From contig CADDZF010000008.1 of the NCBI GenBank assembly GCA_902812445.1, positions 1-45,387 of the forward strand: 45,387 nt of DNA, read 5' to 3'. Below the pieces are notes generated by a model, which was not told the DNA's origin, made no database searches, and saw nothing but the letters and a program-made list of their open reading frames with translations. This DNA is from Methylococcaceae bacterium (GTDB lineage: Bacteria; Pseudomonadota; Gammaproteobacteria; Methylococcales; Methylococcaceae). Position numbers and translations under genes: made by a program. Shown here piece by piece: positions 11,398 through 22,557 of this stretch (its first letter is position 1; each line of letters opens with the position of its first letter).

Positions 11398-14076
11398 TTA
11401 CGCCTCCGCCTTGCGAATCGATCCAGGTTCACTTAGCGGTGCGAACCAGGGCACGCCAGGCAAACCGGCCGGGATGCCCAGCAAACCTTCCGCCAGCTCG
11501 GCCTTCAATAACACCACCAGGCGCACCGTCACCCCCGCCAGTTCCAACTCGACTGCATCGCCAGCGCCAACCCCGAGCTCGCGGGCATCTGCGGGATTGA
11601 GCGCAAGATAAGGTTCTGGAGCACGCTCCGCCACGGGGGGCGACAACATGCTGAGCGCTTCGCTGCCGAAAACATGGTACAGCGGCGCCACTTGCCGTAG
11701 TTTCCGCTCGGCCCCCGGCACCCGGGTAAACCACGGAAATTCCGCGTTGACCTTGGGTTCTATCAGCCGCACACCAGGATCGCCGCCGCTCAACTGTCCG
11801 CCGGGTTCATCCTGAAGCTTGAAGACCGATTGGTTGGAGTTCCAGCCCGGCGCCCAGACGCTGGGATTCAGCGAAGGCGGGCAACCCGATGACACACCTT
11901 CCATCGAAAAAGACAGCGCTGAATCCTCATCTACGGGCTGTTTCGGCTCGCTTACCCGGACGTTCGCCCGTATCGCCGTGCGGCCGCTGTAGCGGTGCGG
12001 CTGTCGCGGAACCTTCATGCCCTCGATGCGGAAGTTCGCGCTCGGCGCGGCGCGCAGGATCGGTTGTAGAACCGGCAGGGCGCTGGCGCAAGCTTCGGTG
12101 ATGTAATCGAGATGACGCCACCGCACCTGCATGGCGTCGAGCAGCCAGCGCCAACTGTCCTGCACTTCGCCGGCGGGCGGGAAAACCGAGAAGAAGCGCT
12201 GCGCCCGGCCTTCGCTGCTTACCAGAGTGCCCTCGGTTTCCGCGAAGGTGCTCCCCGGCAGCACCAGTTCGGCCTTTTTCGCGGTGTCGTGGAAAATGTG
12301 ATCAATCACGACCACCCGTTTGGCGCCTGCTAGAAAGCGGTCGACCTTGTCTCTTGCGGCGCGTCGGTAAAGGTCGTTTTCAAGGATCACGACGGTATCC
12401 GCCGCGCCCTCGTCTACCGCCTGGAACGCTGCCTCCAGGTCGCCGCCGCCTATCAGCCCAAGACCCAGACTGTTGCACTCGGGGGCCACGAAGCTCACGT
12501 CCGCCGCTGCGCCACGCAGCCGAGCCAGCGCAACAGCGATGTTCGCCGCGGCTTCGATCACCGATTCGCTGTAAAGGCTGACGCCGGTGACGATCAACGG
12601 GCGTTTCGCCTCGCGTAGGGCTTGGGCGATGGTCGCGGCCAGATCATCCGCTGTGGATAGGAGTTCCTCGACCGCGGGCGATTCGGCGTCGAGCCTGTGG
12701 GCAACGGCGAATCCCAGGCGGGCGAGTTCCTCGGGGTGAGCCCGATACACTCCGGCCGCTACGTCGTCGAGACCGGTTGCCGCCAAACTGGCGATGAACA
12801 GCGGACTTTTCGCATCCTGCGCAGCATCGCGTACGCCAGCGTCCTGCCAGCGGGGAATCTTGAGCTGGTCGGCGATTTCGAAAGCCTCGTTACGCACCGC
12901 CTGGCGCAAGGCCAGCGCGAGCCGCGGAGCGGTACTGCCGACGTCCTCGCCGAGCACCAAGACGGCGTCCGCTTGCTCGATCTCTCGCAGACTCGGCAGG
13001 TGCACCGGAGCCTGCTGCACGATGTCGAGCATGAGTTTGATCAGGGCGCCTTCCCGGTCGGCGAATCCCGGATGAAAGCGTTCCTGCCCGACCAGTTCGC
13101 GCAGCGCGAAATTGGCCTCGAGACTGGCGCGCGGTGATCCAATGCCGATGACGTTCTCGCCGCTTTTCAGAATCGCCGCAAAGCGTTCCTGCGCGGCCTG
13201 CCTGCCGACGGCCTGCTGGCCGAGGATCGACGGCTTGCGGATGCGCGCGGGACTATTGACGAAGCCATAGCCGAAGCGTCCACGATCGCAGAGAAAATAG
13301 CCATTGATCTCGCCGTGGTAGCGATTGACGATGCGCCGCAACGTGCCGTAGCGCTCGCCCGGGCTGGTATTGCAGCCGAGCGAGCAATGCGCGCAGATCG
13401 ACGGCGCGTTCTGCAGATCCCATTTGCGCGTGTAGTGGGCGCTGAACGTCTTGTCCGTAAAGACGCCGGTGGGGCAGACTTCCGCCAGATTGCCGCTGAA
13501 CTCGTTTTCGAGGACGCCGTCCTCGTGGCGTCCGAAATAGACGTGGTTGTGCGCGGCGAATACGTCGAGATCGCGGCCGCCGGCATAGCCCTGGTAGAAC
13601 CGCACACAGCGATAACAGGCGATACAGCGGTTCATCTCATGATTGATGAACGGCCCCAAATACTGGTTGTAGTGAGTGCGCTTTTTGCCGCGGTAGCGCC
13701 GGAAGGTGTGTCCGGTCATCTCGGTCATGTCCTGCAGGTGGCACTCGCCGCCTTCCTCGCAAACCGGGCAATCGTGCGGATGATTGATCATCAAGAGTTC
13801 GATGATGCCGGCGCGAAATTGGCGGGCTTCCGGCCGCTCCAGGGAGACGCGCAGACCGTCGGCGACCGGCGTCATGCAGGCCATGACGATGCGGCCATGC
13901 CGATCGTCCTGATCCTTGAACTGCAGTACGGCGCACTGACGGCAGGCGCCGACCGAACCCATTGCCGGGTGCCAGCAGAAATACGGCAGGTCCAGTTTTA
14001 GGGAGAGGCAGGCCTTGAGCAAGTTATCGCCGGCGTCGGCCTGGTAGATCGTGCCGTCTATTTCGATTTCAGCCAT
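11398..14076 (-). CDS. nuoG: NADH-quinone oxidoreductase subunit G
   Basis: [79 protein letters not shown]; molybdopterin-type C-terminal domain. Confidence 0.95.
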   Translation of the reverse strand: MAEIEIDGTIYQADAGDNLLKACLSLKLDLPYFCWHPAMGSVGACRQCAVLQFKDQDDRHGRIVMACMTPVADGLRVSLERPEARQFRAGIIELLMINHPHDCPVCEEGGECHLQDMTEMTGHTFRRYRGKKRTHYNQYLGPFINHEMNRCIACYRCVRFYQGYAGGRDLDVFAAHNHVYFGRHEDGVLENEFSGNLAEVCPTGVFTDKTFSAHYTRKWDLQNAPSICAHCSLGCNTSPGERYGTLRRIVNRYHGEINGYFLCDRGRFGYGFVNSPARIRKPSILGQQAVGRQAAQERFAAILKSGENVIGIGSPRASLEANFALRELVGQERFHPGFADREGALIKLMLDIVQQAPVHLPSLREIEQADAVLVLGEDVGSTAPRLALALRQAVRNEAFEIADQLKIPRWQDAGVRDAAQDAKSPLFIASLAATGLDDVAAGVYRAHPEELARLGFAVAHRLDAESPAVEELLSTADDLAATIAQALREAKRPLIVTGVSLYSESVIEAAANIAVALARLRGAAADVSFVAPECNSLGLGLIGGGDLEAAFQAVDEGAADTVVILENDLYRRAARDKVDRFLAGAKRVVVIDHIFHDTAKKAELVLPGSTFAETEGTLVSSEGRAQRFFSVFPPAGEVQDSWRWLLDAMQVRWRHLDYITEACASALPVLQPILRAAPSANFRIEGMKVPRQPHRYSGRTAIRANVRVSEPKQPVDEDSALSFSMEGVSSGCPPSLNPSVWAPGWNSNQSVFKLQDEPGGQLSGGDPGVRLIEPKVNAEFPWFTRVPGAERKLRQVAPLYHVFGSEALSMLSPPVAERAPEPYLALNPADARELGVGAGDAVELELAGVTVRLVVLLKAELAEGLLGIPAGLPGVPWFAPLSEPGSIRKAEA

Positions 14077-15343
14077 GAGCGACCCTGACTTTCTTGGCAA
14101 TATAGTTCTCGAAATCTTCCCGAAAATATTTCAGGGCGCTCTGCAGCGGCTCCATGGCGCCCGGCGCCAGGGCGCAGAAGGTGTTGCCCGGCCCTAGAAA
14201 GCCAGTCATCCGCTCCAGTTGCTCGATGTCTTCAAGGCGGCCGCGGCCCTCGACCAGGTCTTGCAGCAAGTCCACGGTCCACGGCAGACCGTCGCGACAG
14301 GGGGTACACCAGCCGCAGGACTCCTGGGCAAAAAACTGTTCCAGATTCAGCACGAAACGCACCGCACAGGTTTTATCGTCGAGCAGGATCAGCGTGCCGG
14401 TGCCGAGGCGGCTGTCGACCTCGGTGACGGCATCGAAGTCGAGCGGGATATCGAGGTGCTCGGGCAGCATGAAATCGGTCGACGCGCCGCCCGGCAGAAA
14501 GCCCCGCAGCGAATAACCCTCCTGCATGCCGCCGGCGTGTTCTTCGATGATTTCCCGCGCGGTGGTGCCCATCGGCAATTCCCAGGCGCCGGGACGCCTG
14601 ACCCGGCCGCTCACGCCGTACAGCTTGGTACCGGCATCGGCGGTCTTGCTCAGGCCTTTGTACCAGTCGACGCCGTAGTGGACGATGTGCGGCACGTTGC
14701 ACAGCGTTTCGACGTTATTGACGATGGTCGGCTTGCCGAACAGCCCTGAGACCTGCGGGTACGGCGGCTTGGCGCGGGGTATGGCGCGCCTGCCCTCGAG
14801 CGAATTGAGCAGCGCCGTTTCTTCGCCGCAGATATAGCGGCCGGCACTGGTGTGGAGGTAGAGATCCAAATCGTAGCCCGAGCCGAAAATGTCGTCTCCG
14901 AGATAATTCCGCTCGTAAGCCGCACCGATGGCCTGGCTCAGCCGCTCGGCGGCGAGACGGTATTCGCCGCGCAGAAAAATATACGCCGTGCTGGCCTGAA
15001 TGGCATACGCGCTGATGATCACGCCTTCCACCAGCTGGTGCGGATCGCCCTCCATGAGCAGGCGATCCTTGAACGCGCCCGGCTCCATTTCATCGCCATT
15101 GACGATGAGGTACTTGGTTCTGGGCGCGTCATCGCCCATCGGCACGAAGCTCCATTTGACGCCGGTGGAAAAGCCCGCGCCGCCGCGTCCGCGGAGCCCG
15201 GTATCCTTGACCGTTTGCTGCACCTCCAGGGGCGCCATGGCCAGCGCCTTGCGCAACCCCTCGTAGCCGCCGCTCTGCAGGTACTCCTCCAGCGTAGCCG
15301 GCGTGCCATCCGCCTTGAAGTTCTTCGTTAAAGGTTTTTCCAT
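14069..15343 (-). CDS. nuoF: NADH-quinone oxidoreductase subunit F
   Basis: 424 aa; GLRGRGGAGFSTGVKWSF, ICGEETALLNSLEG, ESCGWCTPCRDG. Confidence 0.97.
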   Translation of the reverse strand: MEKPLTKNFKADGTPATLEEYLQSGGYEGLRKALAMAPLEVQQTVKDTGLRGRGGAGFSTGVKWSFVPMGDDAPRTKYLIVNGDEMEPGAFKDRLLMEGDPHQLVEGVIISAYAIQASTAYIFLRGEYRLAAERLSQAIGAAYERNYLGDDIFGSGYDLDLYLHTSAGRYICGEETALLNSLEGRRAIPRAKPPYPQVSGLFGKPTIVNNVETLCNVPHIVHYGVDWYKGLSKTADAGTKLYGVSGRVRRPGAWELPMGTTAREIIEEHAGGMQEGYSLRGFLPGGASTDFMLPEHLDIPLDFDAVTEVDSRLGTGTLILLDDKTCAVRFVLNLEQFFAQESCGWCTPCRDGLPWTVDLLQDLVEGRGRLEDIEQLERMTGFLGPGNTFCALAPGAMEPLQSALKYFREDFENYIAKKVRVAHG

Positions 15344-15349
15344 GGCTAT

Positions 15350-15817
15350 TCAGGTCTTGACCGGAAAAATCGCATCGAGCCTCGCCGGGTCGATCTCAAA
15401 ATAGGTCTCATCGCCCACCATCATCACCGGCGCCCGGTGGCAGGCGCCCAGGCAGACGATAGGCAGCAGCGTGTACTCGCCGTCCTGCGTAGTTTCGCCG
15501 AGCTTGATGCGCAAGCGCTTTTCCATTTGCTCCCGCAGTTCCTCCGCGCCGAGTATCCAGCAGCTCACGCTGTTGCAGTAATGGATCACCTTTTTCCCCA
15601 CCGGCCTTCGGTAGATCAGGTTATAGAACGTCGCCACGCCATCCAGCTGGTCGGGCGACATGCCGAGCACTTCGGCGATATCCTTGATATGTTCATCGGA
15701 CACCCAGCCGTGACGCTGCTGCACGATTTTCAGCGCTTCGATCGAAGCCGCCGATTTATCCCGGTAGTGCGCGGCCTCTTCCCGGATGGCCTCGCGTTCA
15801 GCCTCGCTCAGCGCCAT
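15350..15817 (-). CDS. nuoE: NADH-quinone oxidoreductase subunit E
   Basis: 155 aa; GVATFYNLIYRRPVGKKVIHYCNSVSCWILG and VCLGACHRAPVMM [2Fe-2S] ligands. Confidence 0.96.
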   Translation of the reverse strand: MALSEAEREAIREEAAHYRDKSAASIEALKIVQQRHGWVSDEHIKDIAEVLGMSPDQLDGVATFYNLIYRRPVGKKVIHYCNSVSCWILGAEELREQMEKRLRIKLGETTQDGEYTLLPIVCLGACHRAPVMMVGDETYFEIDPARLDAIFPVKT

Positions 15818-15832
15818 GTTTGCCCTTCCGCG

Positions 15833-17608
15833 TTAGCGATCCACATCGGCCATGACGAAGTCGATGCTGGCCAGAATGGCGATGAGGTCGGCGATCATCA
15901 GGCCCCGGCTCATGATCGGTATCATCTGCAAGTGCGGAAACGAGGGCGTCCGGATGCGCGTACGGTAGGACATGGTATTGCCGTCGCTGGTGAGGTAGTA
16001 ACCGTTCAGGCCTTTAGTCGCCTCGACCGTGATGCACGCTTCGCCGGGTGGGATCACAGGTCCCCAGCTTACGCTCAGAAAATGCTGGATCAAGGTTTCG
16101 ATATCGTGCATCGTGCGGTCCTTGGGCGGCGGCGTGGTCAGCGGGTGATAGGCTTTGTGCGGACCTTCCGGCATGTTGTTGACGCACTGCTCGATGATGC
16201 GGATGCTCTGACGCATTTCCTCTACCCGTACCAGGCAGCGGTCATAGCAATCGCCGTGCTGCGCGATGGGGATCTCAAACTCGAAGTTCTGGTAGCCCGA
16301 ATAAGGACGGGCCTTGCGGTAGTCCCATCCGAAGCCAGTCGCGCGCAGGCCCGGCCCGGTAGCGCCCCATTCGATCGCCTCGTTGGTCGTGTAGGCGCCG
16401 ATCCCTCGGGTGCGCCGCCGGATGAGTCCGTTTTCCATCACCATCGTGTCGTAGTCATCCAGGCGCGGCGGAAAATAGGCGATGAATTCGCGGATGCGCT
16501 TGGCCCAGCCTTCCGGCAAGTCCATCGCCACGCCGCCGATGCGAAAATAACTCGAATGCATGCGCGCGCCGGTGATCGCTTCGATGATCTCGAACAGCTT
16601 TTCGCGGTCGATGAACATGTAGAAGATGGGCGACATCTGGCCGATGTCCTGGGCGAAGGTGCCATAGAACAGCAGGTGGCTGGCAATGCGGTAGAACTCC
16701 GAGATCATGACGCGGATGACCTGGGCGCGCTCGGGAACCTCGATACCTGCCATCTTCTCGATAGCCATCAGGTAGGGCAGGTTATTCAGCGAGCCGCCCA
16801 GATAGTCGACACGGTCGGTGTAGGGAATATAGGTGTGCCAGCTCTGCCGCTCGCCCATCTTTTCGGCAGCACGGTGATGGTAGCCGATGTCGGGCACGGC
16901 ATCGACGATTTCCTCACCGTCGAGCTGCAGCGCGACCCGAAATACGCCGTGTACGCTCGGATGATTGGGACCGAGATTGAGGAACATGAAATCGGACTCG
17001 GCGCTGTGGCGCTGCATGCCCCACTCTTCCGGCACGAACTTGAGCGCTTCCTGTTCCCGCTCCTGCCTTTCCTCGGGCAGGCTGAACGGCTCCATCTCGG
17101 TGGCGCGGGCCGGATGATCCTTGCGCAAGGGATGTCCGTTCCAGGTGGGCGGCAGCAGGATGCGTCGCAGATTCGGATGGCCCTCGAAACGGATACCAAA
17201 CATGTCGAACGCTTCCCGCTCGTACCAGTTGGCGTTAGCCCACAGGCCCGTGATCGACGGCAGCGTCGGATGGCTCTCGGGCAGCGCCACTTTCAGGCGG
17301 ATGTCGTCGTTACGGCCGAACGAGAGCAGGTGATAGACCACCGTGAAGTCGCTGTCCGGCATTCCCTCCCGATGTACGCGGACGCGTTCATCGATGCCAG
17401 CGAGGTCGTAGAGCATGCCGTAAGGCTGGCCGATTTCGTGTTTGAGATAACGGAGCACTTCGAGCAAGCGCTCCTTGGGCAGCCAGACGGTCGGGATTCC
17501 GTCGTGGGTGGCTTGTGGCACGAAGCCTTCGGCGCCAAATCGGCCATGGAGCGCCTCGATGACGGGGGCAACGCCGGCGCCTTTTTGTTGTCTGACTGCG
17601 GTCTCCAT
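15833..17608 (-). CDS. nuoC: NADH-quinone oxidoreductase fused subunits C/D
   Basis: Starts [29 protein letters not shown]; NuoC part ([25 protein letters not shown]) continues in frame into NuoD ([60 protein letters not shown]). Confidence 0.95.
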   Translation of the reverse strand: METAVRQQKGAGVAPVIEALHGRFGAEGFVPQATHDGIPTVWLPKERLLEVLRYLKHEIGQPYGMLYDLAGIDERVRVHREGMPDSDFTVVYHLLSFGRNDDIRLKVALPESHPTLPSITGLWANANWYEREAFDMFGIRFEGHPNLRRILLPPTWNGHPLRKDHPARATEMEPFSLPEERQEREQEALKFVPEEWGMQRHSAESDFMFLNLGPNHPSVHGVFRVALQLDGEEIVDAVPDIGYHHRAAEKMGERQSWHTYIPYTDRVDYLGGSLNNLPYLMAIEKMAGIEVPERAQVIRVMISEFYRIASHLLFYGTFAQDIGQMSPIFYMFIDREKLFEIIEAITGARMHSSYFRIGGVAMDLPEGWAKRIREFIAYFPPRLDDYDTMVMENGLIRRRTRGIGAYTTNEAIEWGATGPGLRATGFGWDYRKARPYSGYQNFEFEIPIAQHGDCYDRCLVRVEEMRQSIRIIEQCVNNMPEGPHKAYHPLTTPPPKDRTMHDIETLIQHFLSVSWGPVIPPGEACITVEATKGLNGYYLTSDGNTMSYRTRIRTPSFPHLQMIPIMSRGLMIADLIAILASIDFVMADVDR

Positions 17609-17707
17609 CGAGCGCTCCAGGACGTTATATGGGGCTAGGCGGCGATTGGCGGGCTGCTGCGACCGGGCAGCGCTTCGGCTGCGCCTGCCTTCGGCACAGT
17701 CGGTAGC

Positions 17708-17734
17708 GCTCGCCGCCAGCGTGCGCCGGCGAGC
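17708..17734. repeat. Perfect 8-bp inverted repeat in the nuoB-nuoC intergenic gap
   Basis: GCTCGCCG - ccagcgtgcgc - CGGCGAGC read directly from sequence. Confidence 0.6.
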
Positions 17735-17807
17735 ACGGCCGCGATCTGAACCCGGTTCTGACCGTGATCGGGCTGCAGGGTCTGCATTCTCTCTATACCA
17801 AAGGGGC

Positions 17808-18446
17808 TCACAAGTGGTATGGATCCCGCAATGCCCGGGCACGCATCCTATCCGCCTGCTTGAGATCGCGCAAACTCGGCTTCGCTGCCTTTTCCACGCC
17901 TTGAGGACCCACGAGCCAGCTCAAAGGGCGCTTTTCCCTGCCGACGGCGTTCTGCAGCAGCAGCAAGCCTTCGAGGAGCGCTTCCGGCCGCGGCGGACAG
18001 CCCGGCACGTAGACATCGACCGGCAAAAACTTATCGACGCCCTGGACAACGCTGTAGACGTCGTACATGCCGCCAGAATTGGCGCAGGAGCCCATGGAGA
18101 TCACCCATTTGGGTTCCAGCAACTGATCATAGAGGCGCTTGATCACAGGCGCCATCTTCATGAACACCGTGCCGGAAATGACGATGAGGTCGGCCTGCCG
18201 GGGACTGGCGCGGATCACCTCGGAGCCAAAGCGGGCGATATCGAAACGGCTGGTGAATGCCGTCGCCATTTCCACGTAACAGCAGGAAAGCCCGAAATTG
18301 AACGGCCAGATGGAGTTCTTGCGACCCCAAGCAACCATATCTTCCACCCGCGCCATGAGAAAGTTGCGGCGGACGGCCTCTTCATAGGTCTGTTGCCCCG
18401 GCCCGGGTGCCGGATCATCGCGTGCATGGGTAAGCTGCCAGGACAA
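17808..18446 (-). CDS. nuoB: NADH-quinone oxidoreductase subunit B
   Basis: [76 protein letters not shown]. Confidence 0.96.
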   Translation of the reverse strand: MSWQLTHARDDPAPGPGQQTYEEAVRRNFLMARVEDMVAWGRKNSIWPFNFGLSCCYVEMATAFTSRFDIARFGSEVIRASPRQADLIVISGTVFMKMAPVIKRLYDQLLEPKWVISMGSCANSGGMYDVYSVVQGVDKFLPVDVYVPGCPPRPEALLEGLLLLQNAVGREKRPLSWLVGPQGVEKAAKPSLRDLKQADRMRARALRDPYHL

Positions 18447-18454
18447 GGAGCCTC

Positions 18455-18868
18455 CTAGTTATTTATTTTCGATTCCACCCGGCGCTGCCGGCGGGTACGC
18501 CAATCCAGCGCGCCGATAAGCCAGAGATAGGCGAGCGCCGCTATCAGCACGAAGATAAAGACCACAATCTCGATAAAACCGGCCCAGCCCGATTCACGAA
18601 AGGCAACCGCCCAGGCGAAGAGGTAAACGGCCTCCAGATCAAAAATGACAAAAAAAATGGCGATGAGGTAGAACTGCACGGAGAAGCGGATTTTGGTGTC
18701 GCCGACCGGAACGATGCCCGATTCGAAAGGCTCGACCGTCGCCTTTCCCCGGCTCCGCTGGCCCAGAAGATTCGGCAAGCCGAGCATGACGCCGACCACA
18801 ACCAGCACCGCTGCGAAATAAATGATGAGCGGCCATAAAGCTGTCGTCTGAGCCATTCCGGGATTCAC
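18455..18868 (-). CDS. nuoA: NADH-quinone oxidoreductase subunit A
   Basis: 137 aa; [44 protein letters not shown]. Confidence 0.96.
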   Translation of the reverse strand: MNPGMAQTTALWPLIIYFAAVLVVVGVMLGLPNLLGQRSRGKATVEPFESGIVPVGDTKIRFSVQFYLIAIFFVIFDLEAVYLFAWAVAFRESGWAGFIEIVVFIFVLIAALAYLWLIGALDWRTRRQRRVESKINN

Positions 18869-19180
18869 AGCGCCTCTTTACTCGGTTGATTCTGCATTCT
18901 TTATTATTTGGAAGCGCGCGTTACCGCCTGCTAGCGCTCGCGCAGCCAGCCCGTCTCGCACTGCTTTTCGGCTCAGTTTGTAACATGCTTCAAGGCTGAG
19001 GACAAGTCGGCCCGAGGCGCCCAGTGCTGCCTGCGTATTATCGGCCTCGCCTCGGACAGCATCAGCACTAGCTGTGCCAAACGACGCACGTGTCTTTTTA
19101 CACTTCAACGCCACTCCTTATCGGTTCAAGAGCGTCGTGCAAGCACTAGACGGCGGCGATCTAGCGGTAATTCTTGCACG

Positions 19181-19205
19181 CCAGCCGGTAACTCTTACCG
19201 GCTGG
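19181..19205. repeat. Perfect 10-bp inverted repeat with 5-nt loop
   Basis: CCAGCCGGTA actct TACCGGCTGG; no adjacent T-run, so not called a terminator. Confidence 0.75.
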
Positions 19206-19352
19206 GGCAGCGCAATTGGCGGAGAAAGACCGGCTTGGTATGATGCTATCGGGCCGCTCTGCGATGGCATGGAACGTGATCGCCGGCAGTAGCGTTCTAC
19301 GACGGCCGGTGGTCCTTGGCGAGAACGGCATCAGCAATTTCGGTAGGAGCGT

Positions 19353-20810
19353 ATGAGCGCTATCTTTACGGCGGATTTTTTGGCTCCTTTGGGCCCCTTG
19401 AACCACTTCTGGGAGCATACAGTCGGCAGCGATCACGCTCCGGTCGCGCTGCGGGCGGACTGGCGGGAACAGTTGCGCACCGCGCATGACGAACTCGGTT
19501 TCCGACACGTGCGCTTCCACGGGCTTCTGTCCGACGACATGGGCACGCTGATCTGTCACCGGCAAAAACTCGTCTACTCGTTTTTCAACTGCGACAGTAT
19601 CATCGATTTTCTGTTGTCTATCGATATGCGTCCGTTCGTCGAACTCTCCTTCATGCCGGCGGCGCTCGCTTCCGGCGATGAAACGGTGTTTCGCTACCGC
19701 GCCAACGTGACGCCGCCGTGGGATTACCGGCAATGGTCGGCGCTGATCGGCAAGCTGGCGGCACACTGGGTCGAACGCTACGGCGTGAACGAAGTGCGGA
19801 AGTGGTTTTTCGAGGTATGGAACGAGCCCAACCTGAAAGTTTTCTGGCCCGCCTCGCGCGAGGCTTATTTCGAGCTGTACCGGCATGCCGCGGTGGCGCT
19901 CAAGGCGGTGGACGAAAAACTTAAAGTCGGCGGACCGGCCACCGCGATGAACGCCTGGATCTGCGATTTTCTCGAATTTTGCCAACGAGAGGCGGTGCCC
20001 GTCGATTTCGTCAGCACCCATCACTATCCCACCGACGCCTTCGGCGAACCGGGCGATGACACCGTGACGCAATTGTCCAAGAGCCGCCGCAGCGCGCTGC
20101 GCGAGCAGGCGCGGGCCAGCCGTGACAGTGCCCGCGGCAAACCGGTTTATTACACCGAGTGGAATTCATCGTCCAATCCGCGCGACCCGCTGCACGATGA
20201 GCCTTACGCCGCCGCTTTCGTAATCAAGACCGTCATGGAGGCGAACGGCTTGGTCGAGGGCTACAGCTACTGGACCTTTTCGGATATCTTCGAGGAGATC
20301 TACTTTCCTTCCGTGCCATTTCATGGCGGCTTTGGTCTGCTGACCCTGCACGGCATCGCCAAGCCGGCTTACCGGGCTTTTCAGCTGCTGCATCGTCTCG
20401 GCGAGGCGCGACTAAACGTGGAAGGCAAGCATGCGACGGTCGATGCCTGGGCTGTCCGCAATCACCGCGGCGCCGCGATCCTTCTCAGCAATTTCGCCTT
20501 GCCACGGCACCCTGTGGCCGAAGAGCGGGTGCAGTTTACGCTCGCCGGCGCCTCCGAACCGGAGTCAGCCACGATCGCGCGTATCGATCAGGATCATGCC
20601 AACGCGAAAAAGCTGTGGCAAGCGATGGGGGAGCCGGAATACCTCTCGGCGGGCGAGGTCACCCGGCTAAAAGATGCATCGGTGCTGCGCGAGACCGGCC
20701 AGCCGTTCGACTACCGGGACGGCTGCCTCTACCTGGATATCCGTCTGCCTCCGCAGGCGGTTGCCGCTATCAGTGTGATACTCCGGCCGCAACCGTCCCA
20801 CGACCGATGA
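19353..20810 (+). CDS. Glycoside hydrolase family 39-like (beta-xylosidase type)
   Basis: 485 aa; acid/base context KWFFEVWNEPNLKVFW and nucleophile context GKPVYYTEWNSSSNPRDPLHDEPYAAAF; GFRHVRFHGLLSDDMG. Confidence 0.88.
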   Translation: MSAIFTADFLAPLGPLNHFWEHTVGSDHAPVALRADWREQLRTAHDELGFRHVRFHGLLSDDMGTLICHRQKLVYSFFNCDSIIDFLLSIDMRPFVELSFMPAALASGDETVFRYRANVTPPWDYRQWSALIGKLAAHWVERYGVNEVRKWFFEVWNEPNLKVFWPASREAYFELYRHAAVALKAVDEKLKVGGPATAMNAWICDFLEFCQREAVPVDFVSTHHYPTDAFGEPGDDTVTQLSKSRRSALREQARASRDSARGKPVYYTEWNSSSNPRDPLHDEPYAAAFVIKTVMEANGLVEGYSYWTFSDIFEEIYFPSVPFHGGFGLLTLHGIAKPAYRAFQLLHRLGEARLNVEGKHATVDAWAVRNHRGAAILLSNFALPRHPVAEERVQFTLAGASEPESATIARIDQDHANAKKLWQAMGEPEYLSAGEVTRLKDASVLRETGQPFDYRDGCLYLDIRLPPQAVAAISVILRPQPSHDR

Positions 20811-21105
20811 CCATGCAACGAAGGCGGATGGGCACGAGCCATGGCGAACCTGGTGTCGCGCATCTCAAGCGGCTGCGCTTTCGGGCGGTTGGCGCGGCGG
20901 AACGTGGCCGGCCCGAACAGCGGCGCCAAACCGTCGCCTGCGAGCCTGACCTTTAGGGGGGAGTGGATCGCGCATGAGGCCGTTCGCATGAATCGAATCG
21001 CTCCCCGAGATCGTAAGCCATCGGGCATGATGAACCCATCACTGCAATTGCCGCCTCGCAGCGCGGTCCGGCTGCGGCCGAGTGATTTCCGCAACCGCTG
21101 AAGCC

Positions 21106-22557
21106 ATGTCCGGACCCGTTCTCGAACCCTGTCTCTGCGTCATTTTCGGTGCGACGGGCGACCTCATGCGCCGAAAACTCCTGCCGGCGATCTACCATCT
21201 GGCCGTACAGGGATCGCTGCCCCGACAATATGCCATTCTGGGCGTTTCGCTGGAAGCGGAAATCGACGATACGAAATTCCGCGGGCTTGCCCGGCAGGCG
21301 CTGGAGACGACCGGGGCGTTCGATCGGGAGCCTTCCGCCGCCTGGTGCGACGATTGCCTTCATTATCAGCCGATCGGCCAGGGCGATGCGGCGGCGTTTC
21401 AGGCACTGGCGGCGCGTATCGCCGGGCTGGAGCAGACCTGTGGCCTGCCGGGCAATCGCGTTTTTTATCTGGCGCTGCCGCCGGAGGCCTTTCCGAGTAT
21501 TATCTCCGCGCTGGGCGAAGCCGGTCTCAATCGCAGCGCCGGGTGGACGCGGCTGGTGATCGAGAAACCCTTCGGGCATGATCTCGCCTCGGCACGCCAG
21601 TTGAATGGTCTGGCGCACCAATATTTCGACGAGGCGCAGATTTACCGCATCGACCATTATCTGGGCAAGGACACGGTGCAGAACCTGATGGCTTTCCGCT
21701 TCGGCAACGCCTTGTTCGAATCGGCGTGGAACCGGGATCATATCGAACGCGTGCTCATCACGGTGGCCGAGGAGTTGGGCATAGAGGGGCGCGGAGCCTA
21801 CTACGAGACCGCGGGCGCGCTGCGGGACATGGTACAGAATCACTTGACGCAGCTATTGACGCTGACCGCGATGGAGGTCCCCTCGGCATTCGAAGCCGAT
21901 GCCATCCGCTTCGAGAAAGTCAAGGTGCTGCGCTCGATGGCGCCAATCCGGCCGGACGATGCGGTGTTCGGTCAGTATACCCGGAGCGAAAAAGGACGAC
22001 CGGCGCTGCCGGCTTACCGCGAGGAGCCGCGCGTCGCGCCGGATTCGAAGACGGAGACCTACGTTGCTCTGCGCCTTTCGATCGACAGTTGGCGCTGGCA
22101 GGGCGTACCGTTCATACTGCGTACCGGCAAGCGCCTGCCGTGCCGCTTGAGTCAGATCATCATTACGTTCCGCCGCCCGCCGGTATCGGTGTTCAAGTTC
22201 TCCAATGGGCGCACGGCCCATCCGAACGTTCTCACCATCACGTTGCAGCCGAACGAGGGATTCGACTTGACGTTTGAAGTCAAGACGCCCGGACAGCCGA
22301 TCAGCCTGCGTACGCAGCACATGGATTTTCGTTACGCGGATGTCTTCGGCGCTCTGCCGGAAGCCTATCAGACGCTGTTGCTCGATGTGCTGGAAGGCGA
22401 TCAAACCCTGTTCGTGCACGCCAGCGAAGCGGAAGCGTCCTGGCAGTTGTATGCGCCCATGCTGGAACGCCGCGGCCCGCCTGATCCTTATCCCGCGGGC
22501 AGTTGGGGACCGGCCGAGGCACGCCGTTTACTCGGCGATGAGGCACCCGCTGAATGA
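21106..22557 (+). CDS. zwf: Glucose-6-phosphate 1-dehydrogenase
   Basis: CVIFGATGDLMRRKLLPAIYHL; RIDHYLGKDTVQNLMAFRFGNALFESAWNRDHIERVLITVAEELGIEGRGAYYE. Confidence 0.97.
   Translation: MSGPVLEPCLCVIFGATGDLMRRKLLPAIYHLAVQGSLPRQYAILGVSLEAEIDDTKFRGLARQALETTGAFDREPSAAWCDDCLHYQPIGQGDAAAFQALAARIAGLEQTCGLPGNRVFYLALPPEAFPSIISALGEAGLNRSAGWTRLVIEKPFGHDLASARQLNGLAHQYFDEAQIYRIDHYLGKDTVQNLMAFRFGNALFESAWNRDHIERVLITVAEELGIEGRGAYYETAGALRDMVQNHLTQLLTLTAMEVPSAFEADAIRFEKVKVLRSMAPIRPDDAVFGQYTRSEKGRPALPAYREEPRVAPDSKTETYVALRLSIDSWRWQGVPFILRTGKRLPCRLSQIIITFRRPPVSVFKFSNGRTAHPNVLTITLQPNEGFDLTFEVKTPGQPISLRTQHMDFRYADVFGALPEAYQTLLLDVLEGDQTLFVHASEAEASWQLYAPMLERRGPPDPYPAGSWGPAEARRLLGDEAPAE

Noticed and set aside
10443-11600. 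385-aa plus-strand ORF
   Set aside because: Antisense to nuoH/nuoG; charged low-complexity composition.
15833-17608. Fused nuoC-nuoD as a novelty
   Set aside because: NuoCD fusion is well established in gammaproteobacteria such as Escherichia coli.
15437-17638. 733-aa plus-strand ORF
   Set aside because: Antisense shadow of nuoE/nuoCD in GC-rich DNA; low-complexity R/H/D-rich translation with no recognisable motifs.
19181-19205. Perfect hairpin as a rho-independent terminator
   Set aside because: No T-run follows on either strand and it lies between divergent genes.
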